DNA from: Prolixibacteraceae bacterium
Lineage (GTDB): Bacteria > Bacteroidota > Bacteroidia > Bacteroidales > Prolixibacteraceae
NCBI GenBank assembly: GCA_003537645.1
Contig: DPRM01000117.1
Location: 1-32,737, forward strand
Reading direction: 5' to 3'
DNA: 32,737 nucleotides
Part shown: positions 24,958 to 32,737 of the stretch, in pieces
Position numbering within the stretch: the stretch's first letter is position 1
Layout of the letters: each line of letters begins with the position of its first letter
Notes under the pieces: generated by a model
Database searches by the model: none
Told to the model about the DNA's origin: nothing
Seen by the model: only the letters and a program-made list of their open reading frames with translations
Program-made: the position numbers and the translations under genes

Positions 24958-26610
24958 TTAGTATCCGGGATTATTTGTTGTTATTTTTTTGTTCTGATCT
25001 AATTCATCCTGTGGAATTGGGAATAAAATATGATCTGTCGGATATTTCGACAGGCCAGATGTTGGATTCCTGAAACGATTACTTGGATCGGTAATAAAAT
25101 CGGAGTAAAAATGGAGTTTTACCTTCGATCCCTTTCCAAAAGCTTCTTTAACAGCATCCCATCTGAGGAGGTCAAAAATTCGTTGTCCTTCCATGCCAAA
25201 CTCTACCCGGCGTTCATGTCTGACAATATCTCTCAATGAACCGTCCGCGGTTGTTTTTGCAGGCATTTTTACTGAAGCTCTTGCCCTCACTTTATTTACC
25301 CAAGTCAGAGCTTCAGCTTTTCCTTGTTCGGCTAAAGCTTCGGCCAGAATTAAATACAAATCGGCCATTCTCATAGCAGGTATATCAATACCACCATATC
25401 TTACATTTGTCAATCCACCTACATTTTCAGTTAGTTTTTTAACGCTCATCCCTGTTGGAGACCATTGATAATCGTACCTGACAGTATCTCCGGTTTTATA
25501 AGTTTTTGAATACGTAACTAATTGACCTTCATTGTCATACTTTTTATGAGTGTAAGTGAAAGGATTTGGGCTATTATAAATACCAAAAACATCGCCTGGG
25601 GCAAATATTGTATAGCCGCGCCTTGGATCTCCATTTTCAAATGCATCATATAAATCGCGATCAGGTAAAGCATAGCCCCAGCCTTCACCCCCTTGGATGT
25701 GGTTGAGAGCACCTGGAATATCCCTGACACCTCTTTCTACTGACATGGTAGTACTGTATAATTCATTGTTACGTGCAAATGGGAAATAAAACAAAAGTTC
25801 GGCATTTCCTTCATTTGTTATACTAAAAATAGAATTGTAGTCGTCAATAAGCTTGTATCCATTGGCTTCGGCAATTGTAACCGCACTTCTGGCTGCAGTT
25901 TCAGCTTTTGCAAAATCTTTTTTATACAAATATGCTTTAGCCAGAAATGCAGCGGCTGTTGCTTTTGTTGGAGTACCTTTATAAGCTTTATCATTGTCTA
26001 AAAGTTTCTCCTTCGCGAATTCTAAGTCGCTTATAATTTGTGTGTAGACTGCTTCAACAGATGCCCGTGGCTGAGAAAACTCCTCAAATGATGAAAGCGG
26101 ATGATTAATAAGAGGAACTTCGCCGTAGAATGTTGTCAGAACTAAATAATCATAAGCTCTCATAAACCTTGCTTCGGCAATATAAGGGTCGAGTTTATCC
26201 TGAGTTAATCCTTTTTCGAGTAATGTTGGAATTTGCTTAATTGCATAATTCGCAGCATTAACACTTTGATAGATGTATATCCACCAGTCTCTCATCACTT
26301 CGTGGTTGGGTTGAAAATCCCAATTTCGCATCTGAATTCTGTAACCTCCGTTCAGGCGAATGTCACTGTCATCAGTTAAAGCATCACATAGGATGATGAA
26401 CTCTTTAAAATGCATATATTGTAAATTTGCCCTTGTCCATGGATTATAACAAGCTATAACCACTTTTTTTGCTGAGGCTTCATCCGTTAAATAGTTTGCT
26501 GGACTTGGTTTATCTTGGGGATATTTCTCTAAGAAATCTTCAGTACAAGCGGGAATGAGGATTGTTAAAAAAACAATTCCTAAAATATATTTATTTATTA
26601 TAGTTTTCAT
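24958..26610 (-). CDS. susD-like: SusD/RagB-family glycan-binding lipoprotein (PUL2)
   Basis: This is a 550-residue outer-membrane lipoprotein: lipobox near LIPAC (Cys22), then TEDFLEKYPQDKPSPANYL, a typical SusD N-terminus. TPR-like helices are present in the first half, and the conserved C-terminal element IVRHERRVEFGMEGQRIFDLLRW (split here: IVRHERRVEFGMEG, QRIFDLLRW) precedes the end. It lies 26 nt after susC2. Unusually for this window the ATG at 26610 has a strong Shine-Dalgarno-like sequence, AAGGAG (26619-26614), 3 nt upstream. Ligand unknown; the GH2 neighbour suggests a beta-galactoside-containing glycan. Confidence 0.95.
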   Translation of the reverse strand: MKTIINKYILGIVFLTILIPACTEDFLEKYPQDKPSPANYLTDEASAKKVVIACYNPWTRANLQYMHFKEFIILCDALTDDSDIRLNGGYRIQMRNWDFQPNHEVMRDWWIYIYQSVNAANYAIKQIPTLLEKGLTQDKLDPYIAEARFMRAYDYLVLTTFYGEVPLINHPLSSFEEFSQPRASVEAVYTQIISDLEFAKEKLLDNDKAYKGTPTKATAAAFLAKAYLYKKDFAKAETAARSAVTIAEANGYKLIDDYNSIFSITNEGNAELLFYFPFARNNELYSTTMSVERGVRDIPGALNHIQGGEGWGYALPDRDLYDAFENGDPRRGYTIFAPGDVFGIYNSPNPFTYTHKKYDNEGQLVTYSKTYKTGDTVRYDYQWSPTGMSVKKLTENVGGLTNVRYGGIDIPAMRMADLYLILAEALAEQGKAEALTWVNKVRARASVKMPAKTTADGSLRDIVRHERRVEFGMEGQRIFDLLRWDAVKEAFGKGSKVKLHFYSDFITDPSNRFRNPTSGLSKYPTDHILFPIPQDELDQNKKITTNNPGY

Positions 26611-26636
26611 ATACTCCTTGTATTTAAATATTTGTC

Positions 26637-29600
26637 TTAAAAAGTTGCTTTTAATCCAATAGTCCAGGTTCTCGGTACTGGAATGGAGGTCATATTATTA
26701 CTTCCTTCATTGTTAGTATTTTTGATGGTCTGATTACTATCCAAACCCGGATCGAAGTTGACATCCATTCCTGTACCATAAAAACTGGTAAATGTGTATA
26801 GATTTTGAACACTACCAAAGATACTTAACTTATACAGTCCTGCCTTTTTGATTATTTCAGATGGAAGATCATAATTTAAGTTTACATTTCTAATACTTAG
26901 GTAGGATGCATCTCTTAACCAAAAATCTGAAAGACTACCATTTTGGCCTTTATCATCAATAGATACTCTGGGATATTGTCCATTCGCATTTTTTGTTGGA
27001 TGAAAACGATCAAGAATGTAATCAGCTTCAACGTTTGGTTCGCCAGCAAACATATCAGTCGCTCTACCACCCCGAATATCTCTGTCAACTCCTGATAGGC
27101 CCTGAATTTGCACTTGTAAAGTCAGATCTTTATAGCTAATCGAACCAAAAGCGCCAAAGGTTAAATCTGGATAAACACTTCCTATAAGTGTTCTGTCGGC
27201 TGCATCAACCTTACCATCTGGAGTTCCGGTCAATTTGCCTTTTGCATCATATCCATCAATATCCAAGAACCAAATATCACCTATTTGCTTTCCAGCATAT
27301 TGAGGGTTGTTTTTTAAATCAGCATCTGTTCGAATAATTCCATTTGTCTTGTAGCCAAAAGCGGTAAATAATGGATGACCTATTTCTATTCCGTTGGTTC
27401 TCATATCTCTGCCATCCAAATCAATGGCTTCATTTTTAATATGGGAGAGATTAACACTTACATCATATTTCCAGTCTCCTACAGTTTTCCTATACCCCAA
27501 TTCTAAATCAAAACCAGTATTACGGATATGGCCGGCATTAATAAATGGGCTACCTGCAAGTCCGGTAGAGTAAGGCAGTGGCTGTTTAAATAAAAGATCC
27601 TTAGTATCTTCAATATAAAAATCGCTAACAATATAAAACTTGCTATCAAACAAATAGGCATCTAAACCCAGGTTCTTTTTAGTCGTGCTTTCCCATGTAA
27701 GGTCAGTATTTACAGCATTTGCCAAAGTATAACCAACAACAGGCTGCTGATTCATTATTGAATTCCACTGAGTTAATGTACTTGTAGTTCCGTAAGTATC
27801 AATACTAAGGATATTTCCAATTGTGCCATAACTTGCTCTCAATTTTAACTCATTAAGCCAATTAAGATTACTCATAAAGTTTTCTTTGGTAATCCTCCAG
27901 GCAGCAGAAACGGATGGGAATGTTCCATATTTATTTCCAGTGGCAAGGCGTGAAGTTCCATCACGTCGAACTACTCCAGAGAGGTAATATTTGTCCATAA
28001 ATGAATAGTTCAAACGCCCAAAGGTGGATACAAAAGACCATTCTGAAAATGAGTTGGCATTTACGGAGGTTAAAGGATCTCCTGCATCTAAATACCTGAT
28101 CTCATTATTAGGAGTACCGCCTCTTTTGCCTCGTAAATTCTCATAAGTCTGATCTTCTAAAGAATATCCCAACAAGACACTAATGGTGTGGTTTTCAAAA
28201 AAGGTTTTATTATAGTCCAATAAAAAATCGCCGATCCAATGAGCGGTTTGCATATTTTCCTTTTGTATTGAGTTTACATTGCTCCCTTCCATTCCGTAAT
28301 GAGGACTCATAGCTCCAATAAATGTATTTCTATCTCTGTTTGTCCATTCCAAACTTCCCCTTGTCGTCATCTTTAATCCTTTCAGAATATCAAACGTTAA
28401 GTAAATATTGCCACTAAGTCCCTTTGCTTTATTTCCAAGCGCCGAATTACTTAACATCCATAAAGGACTAGGACTTCTACCTTCAATATTTGAATTTCTA
28501 ATTGTTCCGAAATCTCCATTGTCTTCATACTGGCGATTTAATGGAGTATATCTAAACGCAGCCGTATAAACATTTCGTCCATCAATATCAGTATTGCTTC
28601 TTTGATTGGAAGAAAATATATTTAGCGAATTCCCAAAAGATATTACTTTATTGATTTTGTGATCAGTATTTATTCTGAAATTAAACCTTTTATAATCCTG
28701 ACCTTTTATAATCCCTGTATTATCTAAATAACCTGCTGAAACAAGATAATTCGATTTATCTCCACCACTTTCAACCGACAAATCATAACTCGATAAAAAG
28801 CCTGTTTGCATTACTGCTTTTGGCCAATTAACATCTACACCTTTATAGTTTGTCAAATCTGCTTCTGTCCATTTAATCGATTGACCAGAATTAGTATATG
28901 CTTCAGTAATAAGTTCAAGCCATTGGTCGGCGTTAACGTAGTCCACTTTTAGGTTGCTTTCCTGCTGAACACTTTGCCTTGAACTAAAACTAATTGTTGG
29001 CACTTTAGATTTTGTTCCACGTTTAGTAGTAACCAATATAACTCCGTTTGCAGCTCTCGATCCATAAATTGCAACGGCCGAAGCATCCTTAAGAACGGTA
29101 AGTGTTTCGATATCCTGGGTATTAATATTATCAATACTCTCTGATATTGTTCCATCGACTACATAAATTGGAGAATTTGTACCATTAATTGATTGGGTTC
29201 CATGAATCTTCACACTACTACCGGCACCAGGTTGTCCGGAAGTTGGTGTGACAGATAAACCAGCGATTCTACCCTGTAATGCCTGTAATGGATTGGTTGT
29301 AGTTACTCTTTCAAATTTATCGACATTGAGCTGCGATACAGATCCTGTCAAATCGCCGCGTTTCACTGTTCCGTATCCAATTGCAACAACCTCTTCAATG
29401 CCAATACTTTCTTCCTTAAGGATAACACTAATGGTAGTTTTTCCACCAACTACCACTTCCTGCCCTTTCATACCTACAAACGAATACTGCAAAGTCGCAT
29501 TTTCAGGAACATTGGGCAGCGAATAATTACCGTTTCCATCGGTAATAGTTCCATTGGTGGTACCTTTAACCACTACCGAAACTCCGGGCAACGGCGAGCC

Positions 29601-30044
29601 GGAGGAGTCGGTAACTTTACCGGAAACAGATTTTTGCTGTTCTGTAACTGAAGAAGTTTCAAAAAGACTAGCTTCTGGTGTTGTCAAAACTATTTGTCTC
29701 CCCTTCACAGTATAATATACATTAGTGCCTGCAAAAATTTTGTCAAGTATTTTTTCAATTGTACTTCCATGTACCTCAATATTCACTTCTCTGTTCACAT
29801 CAACAATCTTTTCGGAGTACAGAAAGAAAAATTCACTCTGGTTTTCAATAGCTCCTAATGCATTTCTGACCGTAGAATTTTTAAGTTCCAACGTTAATTT
29901 TGTTGTTTGGGAGTATGACTCTGAAGCAAAAGCTCCCAAAAACGAAAAAAGAATAATACACAGCGTAAGTTTCATTTTTAATAAGATTTTGTTCGCACTT
30001 GGCAATAATATTCCAAGCGCATGATCCCATACTTTTTTTTTCAT
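26637..30044 (-). CDS. susC-like: SusC/RagA-family TonB-dependent transporter with STN domain (PUL2)
   Basis: This has 1135 residues from the ATG at 30044 (MKKKVWDHALGILLPSANK); the upstream in-frame start at 30077 would add 11 residues and is less likely. A signal segment (LTLCIILFSFLGAFASESYS) is followed by an STN domain (about 45-115). The carboxypeptidase-regulatory-like domain covers about 135-215 (SVSGKVTDSSGSPLPGVSV). The plug has SPIYVVDG and AIYGSRAANGVILVTTKRG, and a long barrel ends in Phe (WTIGLKATF). It is the transport partner of the following SusD. The STN domain fits signalling to the adjacent FecR/ECF pair. The start codon is overlapped on the other strand by TACTTTTG, a possible antisense promoter box. 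Confidence 0.96.
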   Translation of the reverse strand: MKKKVWDHALGILLPSANKILLKMKLTLCIILFSFLGAFASESYSQTTKLTLELKNSTVRNALGAIENQSEFFFLYSEKIVDVNREVNIEVHGSTIEKILDKIFAGTNVYYTVKGRQIVLTTPEASLFETSSVTEQQKSVSGKVTDSSGSPLPGVSVVVKGTTNGTITDGNGNYSLPNVPENATLQYSFVGMKGQEVVVGGKTTISVILKEESIGIEEVVAIGYGTVKRGDLTGSVSQLNVDKFERVTTTNPLQALQGRIAGLSVTPTSGQPGAGSSVKIHGTQSINGTNSPIYVVDGTISESIDNINTQDIETLTVLKDASAVAIYGSRAANGVILVTTKRGTKSKVPTISFSSRQSVQQESNLKVDYVNADQWLELITEAYTNSGQSIKWTEADLTNYKGVDVNWPKAVMQTGFLSSYDLSVESGGDKSNYLVSAGYLDNTGIIKGQDYKRFNFRINTDHKINKVISFGNSLNIFSSNQRSNTDIDGRNVYTAAFRYTPLNRQYEDNGDFGTIRNSNIEGRSPSPLWMLSNSALGNKAKGLSGNIYLTFDILKGLKMTTRGSLEWTNRDRNTFIGAMSPHYGMEGSNVNSIQKENMQTAHWIGDFLLDYNKTFFENHTISVLLGYSLEDQTYENLRGKRGGTPNNEIRYLDAGDPLTSVNANSFSEWSFVSTFGRLNYSFMDKYYLSGVVRRDGTSRLATGNKYGTFPSVSAAWRITKENFMSNLNWLNELKLRASYGTIGNILSIDTYGTTSTLTQWNSIMNQQPVVGYTLANAVNTDLTWESTTKKNLGLDAYLFDSKFYIVSDFYIEDTKDLLFKQPLPYSTGLAGSPFINAGHIRNTGFDLELGYRKTVGDWKYDVSVNLSHIKNEAIDLDGRDMRTNGIEIGHPLFTAFGYKTNGIIRTDADLKNNPQYAGKQIGDIWFLDIDGYDAKGKLTGTPDGKVDAADRTLIGSVYPDLTFGAFGSISYKDLTLQVQIQGLSGVDRDIRGGRATDMFAGEPNVEADYILDRFHPTKNANGQYPRVSIDDKGQNGSLSDFWLRDASYLSIRNVNLNYDLPSEIIKKAGLYKLSIFGSVQNLYTFTSFYGTGMDVNFDPGLDSNQTIKNTNNEGSNNMTSIPVPRTWTIGLKATF
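29503..29591. repeat. 89-nt block identical between the two susC genes (copy 2)
   Basis: It is identical to 19190-19278. The flanks diverge at once on both sides, although the proteins remain similar there. Confidence 0.9.
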
Positions 30045-30056
30045 ACTTTTGTTTTG

Positions 30057-30145
30057 AAGTGGTTTAAAATTTACCAAAATTCATTTTTGGCTTTTTTTGA
30101 ATCTCAGGCAGGAAGATGGTCGCACATTTTCCTGCTTTTTCTTTT
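30057..30145 (+). ncRNA. Candidate cis-antisense small RNA opposite the susC2 leader
   Basis: On the plus strand TACTTTTG (30044-30051) fits TAnnTTTG. About 60 nt after it is the stem GCAGGAAGATG/CATTTTCCTGC (30108-30135, 11 bp with one G-T pair, loop GTCGCA), directly followed by TTTTTCTTTT. A small CCAAAA/TTTTGG hairpin (30074-30090) lies between. The RNA would be about 90 nt and antisense to the susC2 leader and start. The layout copies PUL1. The -33 region is only T-rich; transcription is unproven. Confidence 0.42.
30108..30145 (+). terminator. Plus-strand intrinsic terminator between fecR2 and susC2
   Basis: An 11-bp stem with a 6-nt loop is followed by TTTTTCTTTT on the plus strand. 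On the minus strand the stem is followed by CTGAGATTC, so it does not fit termination of the fecR2 transcript. Confidence 0.6.
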
Positions 30146-30206
30146 CTGATAAGTATTCTATCTCATAGGTATTTATTTAGGTTTGATTATAATTATGCGC
30201 TTAATA

Positions 30207-31262
30207 TCATTTAGTTTTCAATCCAATGATTACTTTTTGTTTGGAGAAACTTCCATCAGGTAATTTCTTACTAAAAGTTAGCCGATAGTTAACTGGAGTC
30301 GCCAACGACAACAATTCAAGCACCTGGGGCAAAGTTTCGTTAGAAAAAGTGGCAGTAAAAGGATATTCCTTTATTTTTTGATCGGTAATTTCAACATCAA
30401 TGTTGTACCACCTTGCCAGTTTTTTTGCAATACCTTCTACATTATCGTTTTTGAAAACCAACAAACCATCTTTCCAGGCTGTATATTTTAAGGTGTTCCC
30501 CGATTCAAGTGAATACCTATTTTTTTGGACGTCAAATTTTAAACATTCGCCAGGTGATAATGCTTTTATTTCGCAGTTATTTTTTTTCTCGTAAAGAATA
30601 ACCTTACCTTCAACAAGAGTAGTCTCAACCGCATCGTCACCTGGATAAGCGCTAACATTAAAGGCCGTTCCGGTAGCTTTCACATCCAAATGATTTGTGC
30701 CAACAATAAATGGAATCTTTTCATTATGAGCTACTTCAAAATAAGCTTCACCGATTATGAAAACTTTACGATTTTCACCATCGAAACGATAGGGATATTT
30801 TAACTTACTGCCATGGTTAAGCCACACCTTTGTACCATCGCCCAGTTCAATATGCATTCGGGATCCGGCAGGCGCTTCAACTTCCAACTCATTTAAATTG
30901 GAAGCATAACGATCCTTGTCCGAAAGATTGGTGTAGAGTAATAACAATAAAACTGGCAGCAGAAGAATGGCTGCAACACGTGTTAGTATTGTTAATAACC
31001 GTTTGGGGGTCGGGGTTTTTGAAATTACCACTGGCGTGGAATTCTGCTTAATATTGATTTGATGATGAATTTTATCCAATAGGCGGTTGTATTTTAATCG
31101 TTCAACTGATCCGGCTTCAGGTTCAAATTCCTCCCATATCTCCTGAACGATTCCTTTCCCTGAAATTGATTGAGATCCTTCTCTGATCCAGAGCAGAATC
31201 TGATCAAACTCTTCTTCTGTGCAATTTCCTTGCAGATATTTTATAAATAAATCTTTTGTCAT
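30207..31262 (-). CDS. FecR-family anti-sigma factor (PUL2)
   Basis: This is a 351-residue inner-membrane anti-sigma factor. The N-terminal cytoplasmic part (MTKDLFIKYLQGNCTEEEFD...) is followed by a membrane helix near 88-111 (LLTILTRVAAILLLPVLLLL). The periplasmic FecR domain follows: EVEAPAGSRMHIELGDGTKV, then GEAYFEVAHNEKIPFIV. The C-terminal DUF4974-like part includes GIAKKLARWYNIDVEI. It should hold the ECF factor encoded upstream until SusC2 signals ligand. Separation from the sigma gene is 254 nt, wider than in PUL1; that gap shows no gene and no clear terminator. Confidence 0.94.
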   Translation of the reverse strand: MTKDLFIKYLQGNCTEEEFDQILLWIREGSQSISGKGIVQEIWEEFEPEAGSVERLKYNRLLDKIHHQINIKQNSTPVVISKTPTPKRLLTILTRVAAILLLPVLLLLLYTNLSDKDRYASNLNELEVEAPAGSRMHIELGDGTKVWLNHGSKLKYPYRFDGENRKVFIIGEAYFEVAHNEKIPFIVGTNHLDVKATGTAFNVSAYPGDDAVETTLVEGKVILYEKKNNCEIKALSPGECLKFDVQKNRYSLESGNTLKYTAWKDGLLVFKNDNVEGIAKKLARWYNIDVEITDQKIKEYPFTATFSNETLPQVLELLSLATPVNYRLTFSKKLPDGSFSKQKVIIGLKTK

Positions 31263-31516
31263 AATTGATGTGTTCTGAAAAACTGATCTTTAATTACAGA
31301 ATAGTACAGATATCGTTTTATCAAACTGGTACTTTTAACCGCTTTTTTAAGATTGTTTTAACTGTGATACGTTTTAGTATGCAAACACCACTACTCAAAA
31401 ACAAAAAAAAATTAGTAATTCTCAAAAAAAGTGATTTTGGAAAATTGGCTTAACCTGACTGAAGTAAAATATGACAGAAATCACAGCCCGAAAAATAAAT
31501 TAGTCTTTAATTTAAA

Positions 31517-32113
31517 CTAAATGAACAGGCTTACAAACAACATATTTATCAGCAAGGAATTATCCATATTCTGGCGCAGGTATTTTAAGGCTTTTACCAT
31601 ATGGTTTTCAACCGTATTTTTCGATATTCCCAATCTCTCAGCAATTTCAGGGTAAGTCAAACCTTCCTCTCTATGTAAAAGGTAAACCTGCTTCTGCCTT
31701 TCAGGTAAATTCGCAATCAATTTGTCTGCCTGACTATTCAGTTCATTAAATTCAATCTGACTGATAAGGTTTGGAGTAACATTAATAACAGAAGAATTTT
31801 TCAGGTGTTCCAGGTATTTGGTGTTGTTAATTCTTTTACGGATGAGATCAATCGAATTATTATAAGCAATTGTGAAAATATAGGAATTCAATAATCTGTA
31901 GTCTTCAAGTTTTTGCCGCGACTCCCAAATTTTCACAAAAACTTCCTGCACAATGTCGTCAGCTTCAGCTTCATTCTTTAAAATTTTGAAAACGAATGAA
32001 AACAGTTTATGACTGTATAGTTCATAAACCCGATCAAAAGCCAACATATCCCCGTTTTTCAATCGGGTCAAGAGTTCGTAGGTAATATTGTCCTTGTTAA
32101 GATTCAATGTCAA
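31517..32113 (-). CDS. ECF RNA polymerase sigma factor (PUL2), non-ATG start
   Basis: This 198-codon ECF sigma factor has region 2 at about 16-85 (LAFDRVYELYSHKLFSFVF, EADDIVQEVFVKIWESRQ). Region 4 includes LPERQKQVYLLHREEGLTY and an HTH, IAERLGISKNTVENHMVKAL. No ATG precedes region 2: the first ATG is codon 23, inside the fold, and an in-frame TGA lies just upstream of the TTG at 32113. Start at TTG 32113 or TTG 32107 is therefore most likely, which could limit translation. It has a short hydrophobic C-terminal tail. It is the first gene of PUL2. Confidence 0.92.
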   Translation of the reverse strand: MTLNLNKDNITYELLTRLKNGDMLAFDRVYELYSHKLFSFVFKILKNEAEADDIVQEVFVKIWESRQKLEDYRLLNSYIFTIAYNNSIDLIRKRINNTKYLEHLKNSSVINVTPNLISQIEFNELNSQADKLIANLPERQKQVYLLHREEGLTYPEIAERLGISKNTVENHMVKALKYLRQNMDNSLLINMLFVSLFI

Positions 32114-32195
32114 GTTTGATCAGATAGTTCAAGTGGCTAAATTATAAAAATACTTAAACAACCGATTTAGCTTTTAAATTTTGGATGAATATTAG

Positions 32196-32312
32196 CTACC
32201 TATTGAGCTCAAACAACTCCGTCACCTCCAAATACGGAAGCCCCTTCTCAAATAATTCCTTACAGATTTCCATGCCGATATCATCGGCACTAAAATAAAT
32301 TTCGCCGTGAGG
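32196..32312 (-). pseudogene. Possible gene remnant downstream of the 143-codon ORF
   Basis: In one minus frame, after two adjacent stops (TAG TAA), a short open stretch reads SPHGEIYFSADDIGMEICKE and continues LFEKGLPYLEVTELFELNR before a stop at 32198-32196. It looks protein-like and overlaps the end of the 143-codon ORF in another frame. An internal ATG at 32273 would give 25 codons. It may be the broken end of a larger gene; no family recognised. Confidence 0.3.
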
Positions 32313-32721
32313 GCTTTACTAATTTGTGTTCCGTAGAAAGAAACCGTGTGTCCGATCCGGTGTCCAGGTCGAAGGAAACGCGCAGCGGAATTTCAGGAGT
32401 TCCGGCTACTTTATAATATTCGTTCTGGTCCAGAAGAATGACTACCCATTTACGGCCAATCATATCATTTATAATTGACTGGGTTTCCGGAGCGTCTTTC
32501 GGGATAAAGGCATTGATTTCATTTTTATAGGCGACCCTGTATTTTTCAAGAGTCGCTTTTTCGGTAAAGGAAATGCTTCCGGGCGAACAATACATTTTAA
32601 CGATGTTATCGGTTGTGGAAAAACTGACAGTATTAAAACTGATGGTAATGTCACTCGGTGGAACCGCCCAAATGGATAAAAGCCCGCCAAGGTTGTCGGT
32701 GGGTTTATTCAGCTGCTTCAT
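32290..32721 (-). CDS. Unrecognised 143-residue protein
   Basis: The ORF starts at the ATG at 32721 (MKQLNKPTDNLGGLLSIWAV) and has a protein-like composition. It is soluble, without signal peptide or membrane segment, and is predicted mostly beta from alternating hydrophobic residues (ITISFNTVSFSTTDNIVKMY, RKWVVILLDQNEYYKVAGTP). The layout is vaguely reminiscent of small phage structural or assembly proteins found in Bacteroidota genomes, but this is an impression, not a recognised motif. The C-terminus (KPSRRNLF) runs into another frame that continues protein-like, so it may be altered by a frameshift. It lies upstream of PUL2 and is not obviously part of it. Confidence 0.6.
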   Translation of the reverse strand: MKQLNKPTDNLGGLLSIWAVPPSDITISFNTVSFSTTDNIVKMYCSPGSISFTEKATLEKYRVAYKNEINAFIPKDAPETQSIINDMIGRKWVVILLDQNEYYKVAGTPEIPLRVSFDLDTGSDTRFLSTEHKLVKPSRRNLF

Positions 32722-32737
32722 AGTTTTGTTTGGCTTT

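Noticed and set aside
31263..31516. Small RNA or gene in the gap between sigma2 and fecR2
   Set aside because: No T-tailed hairpin, promoter pair or protein-like ORF could be found; only AT-rich sequence.

Overview
The window looks like a Bacteroidota chromosome, most likely of the Bacteroidales/Marinilabiliales type. The evidence is two SusC/SusD pairs with ECF-sigma/FecR switches, a UpxY-type NusG paralog, promoter boxes of the TAnnTTTG type, almost no Shine-Dalgarno sequences, and dense one-way gene packing. Genus and species cannot be fixed from the sequence alone. Every protein gene is on the minus strand; only a tRNA-Lys is on the plus strand.

Region 1 (1-7777), in transcription order: a wbpE-wbpD-wbpB-like set for a 2,3-diacetamido-2,3-dideoxy-uronic acid nucleotide sugar, then a UpxY-like antiterminator, cysQ, an SLC13-type permease with RCK_C domains, cysD and the start of cysN (cut by the window edge). 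Surface-sugar synthesis and sulfate uptake/activation are therefore laid out as one directional cluster. Two GC-rich palindromic repeats in opposite orientation flank the cysN start codon, and one of them is translated as part of CysN.

Region 2 (about 7850-9060): tRNA-Lys(UUU) with a clear promoter and terminator. It is followed by short tandem repeats, two orphan small ORFs and a cluster of IS-end-like repeats without a transposase. This looks like an accessory insertion scar.

Region 3 (9083-21573), polysaccharide utilisation locus 1 (PUL1): ECF sigma, FecR, SusC, SusD, a GH144/PF10091-type glucanase, a lipoprotein metallophosphoesterase, a formylglycine sulfatase, and a GH43-like/F5-8C/FN3 protein. 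The enzyme mix suggests an acidic, substituted glycan.

Region 4 (22082-32113), PUL2: ECF sigma, FecR, SusC, SusD and a GH2 beta-galactosidase-like enzyme. It lies head-to-tail with PUL1.

The right edge carries an unrecognised 143-codon ORF and a possible gene remnant.

The most interesting signal is non-coding. Between fecR and susC of BOTH loci there is a hairpin followed by a T-tract on the plus strand only, antisense to the genes. A TAnnTTTG box lies 60-100 bp before it in the same register over the susC start codon. This is what a cis-antisense small RNA against the susC leader would look like, and such RNAs are known for some Bacteroides PULs. Both loci also have a long stem-loop between susD and the first enzyme gene, and their susC genes share an 89-nt identical block.
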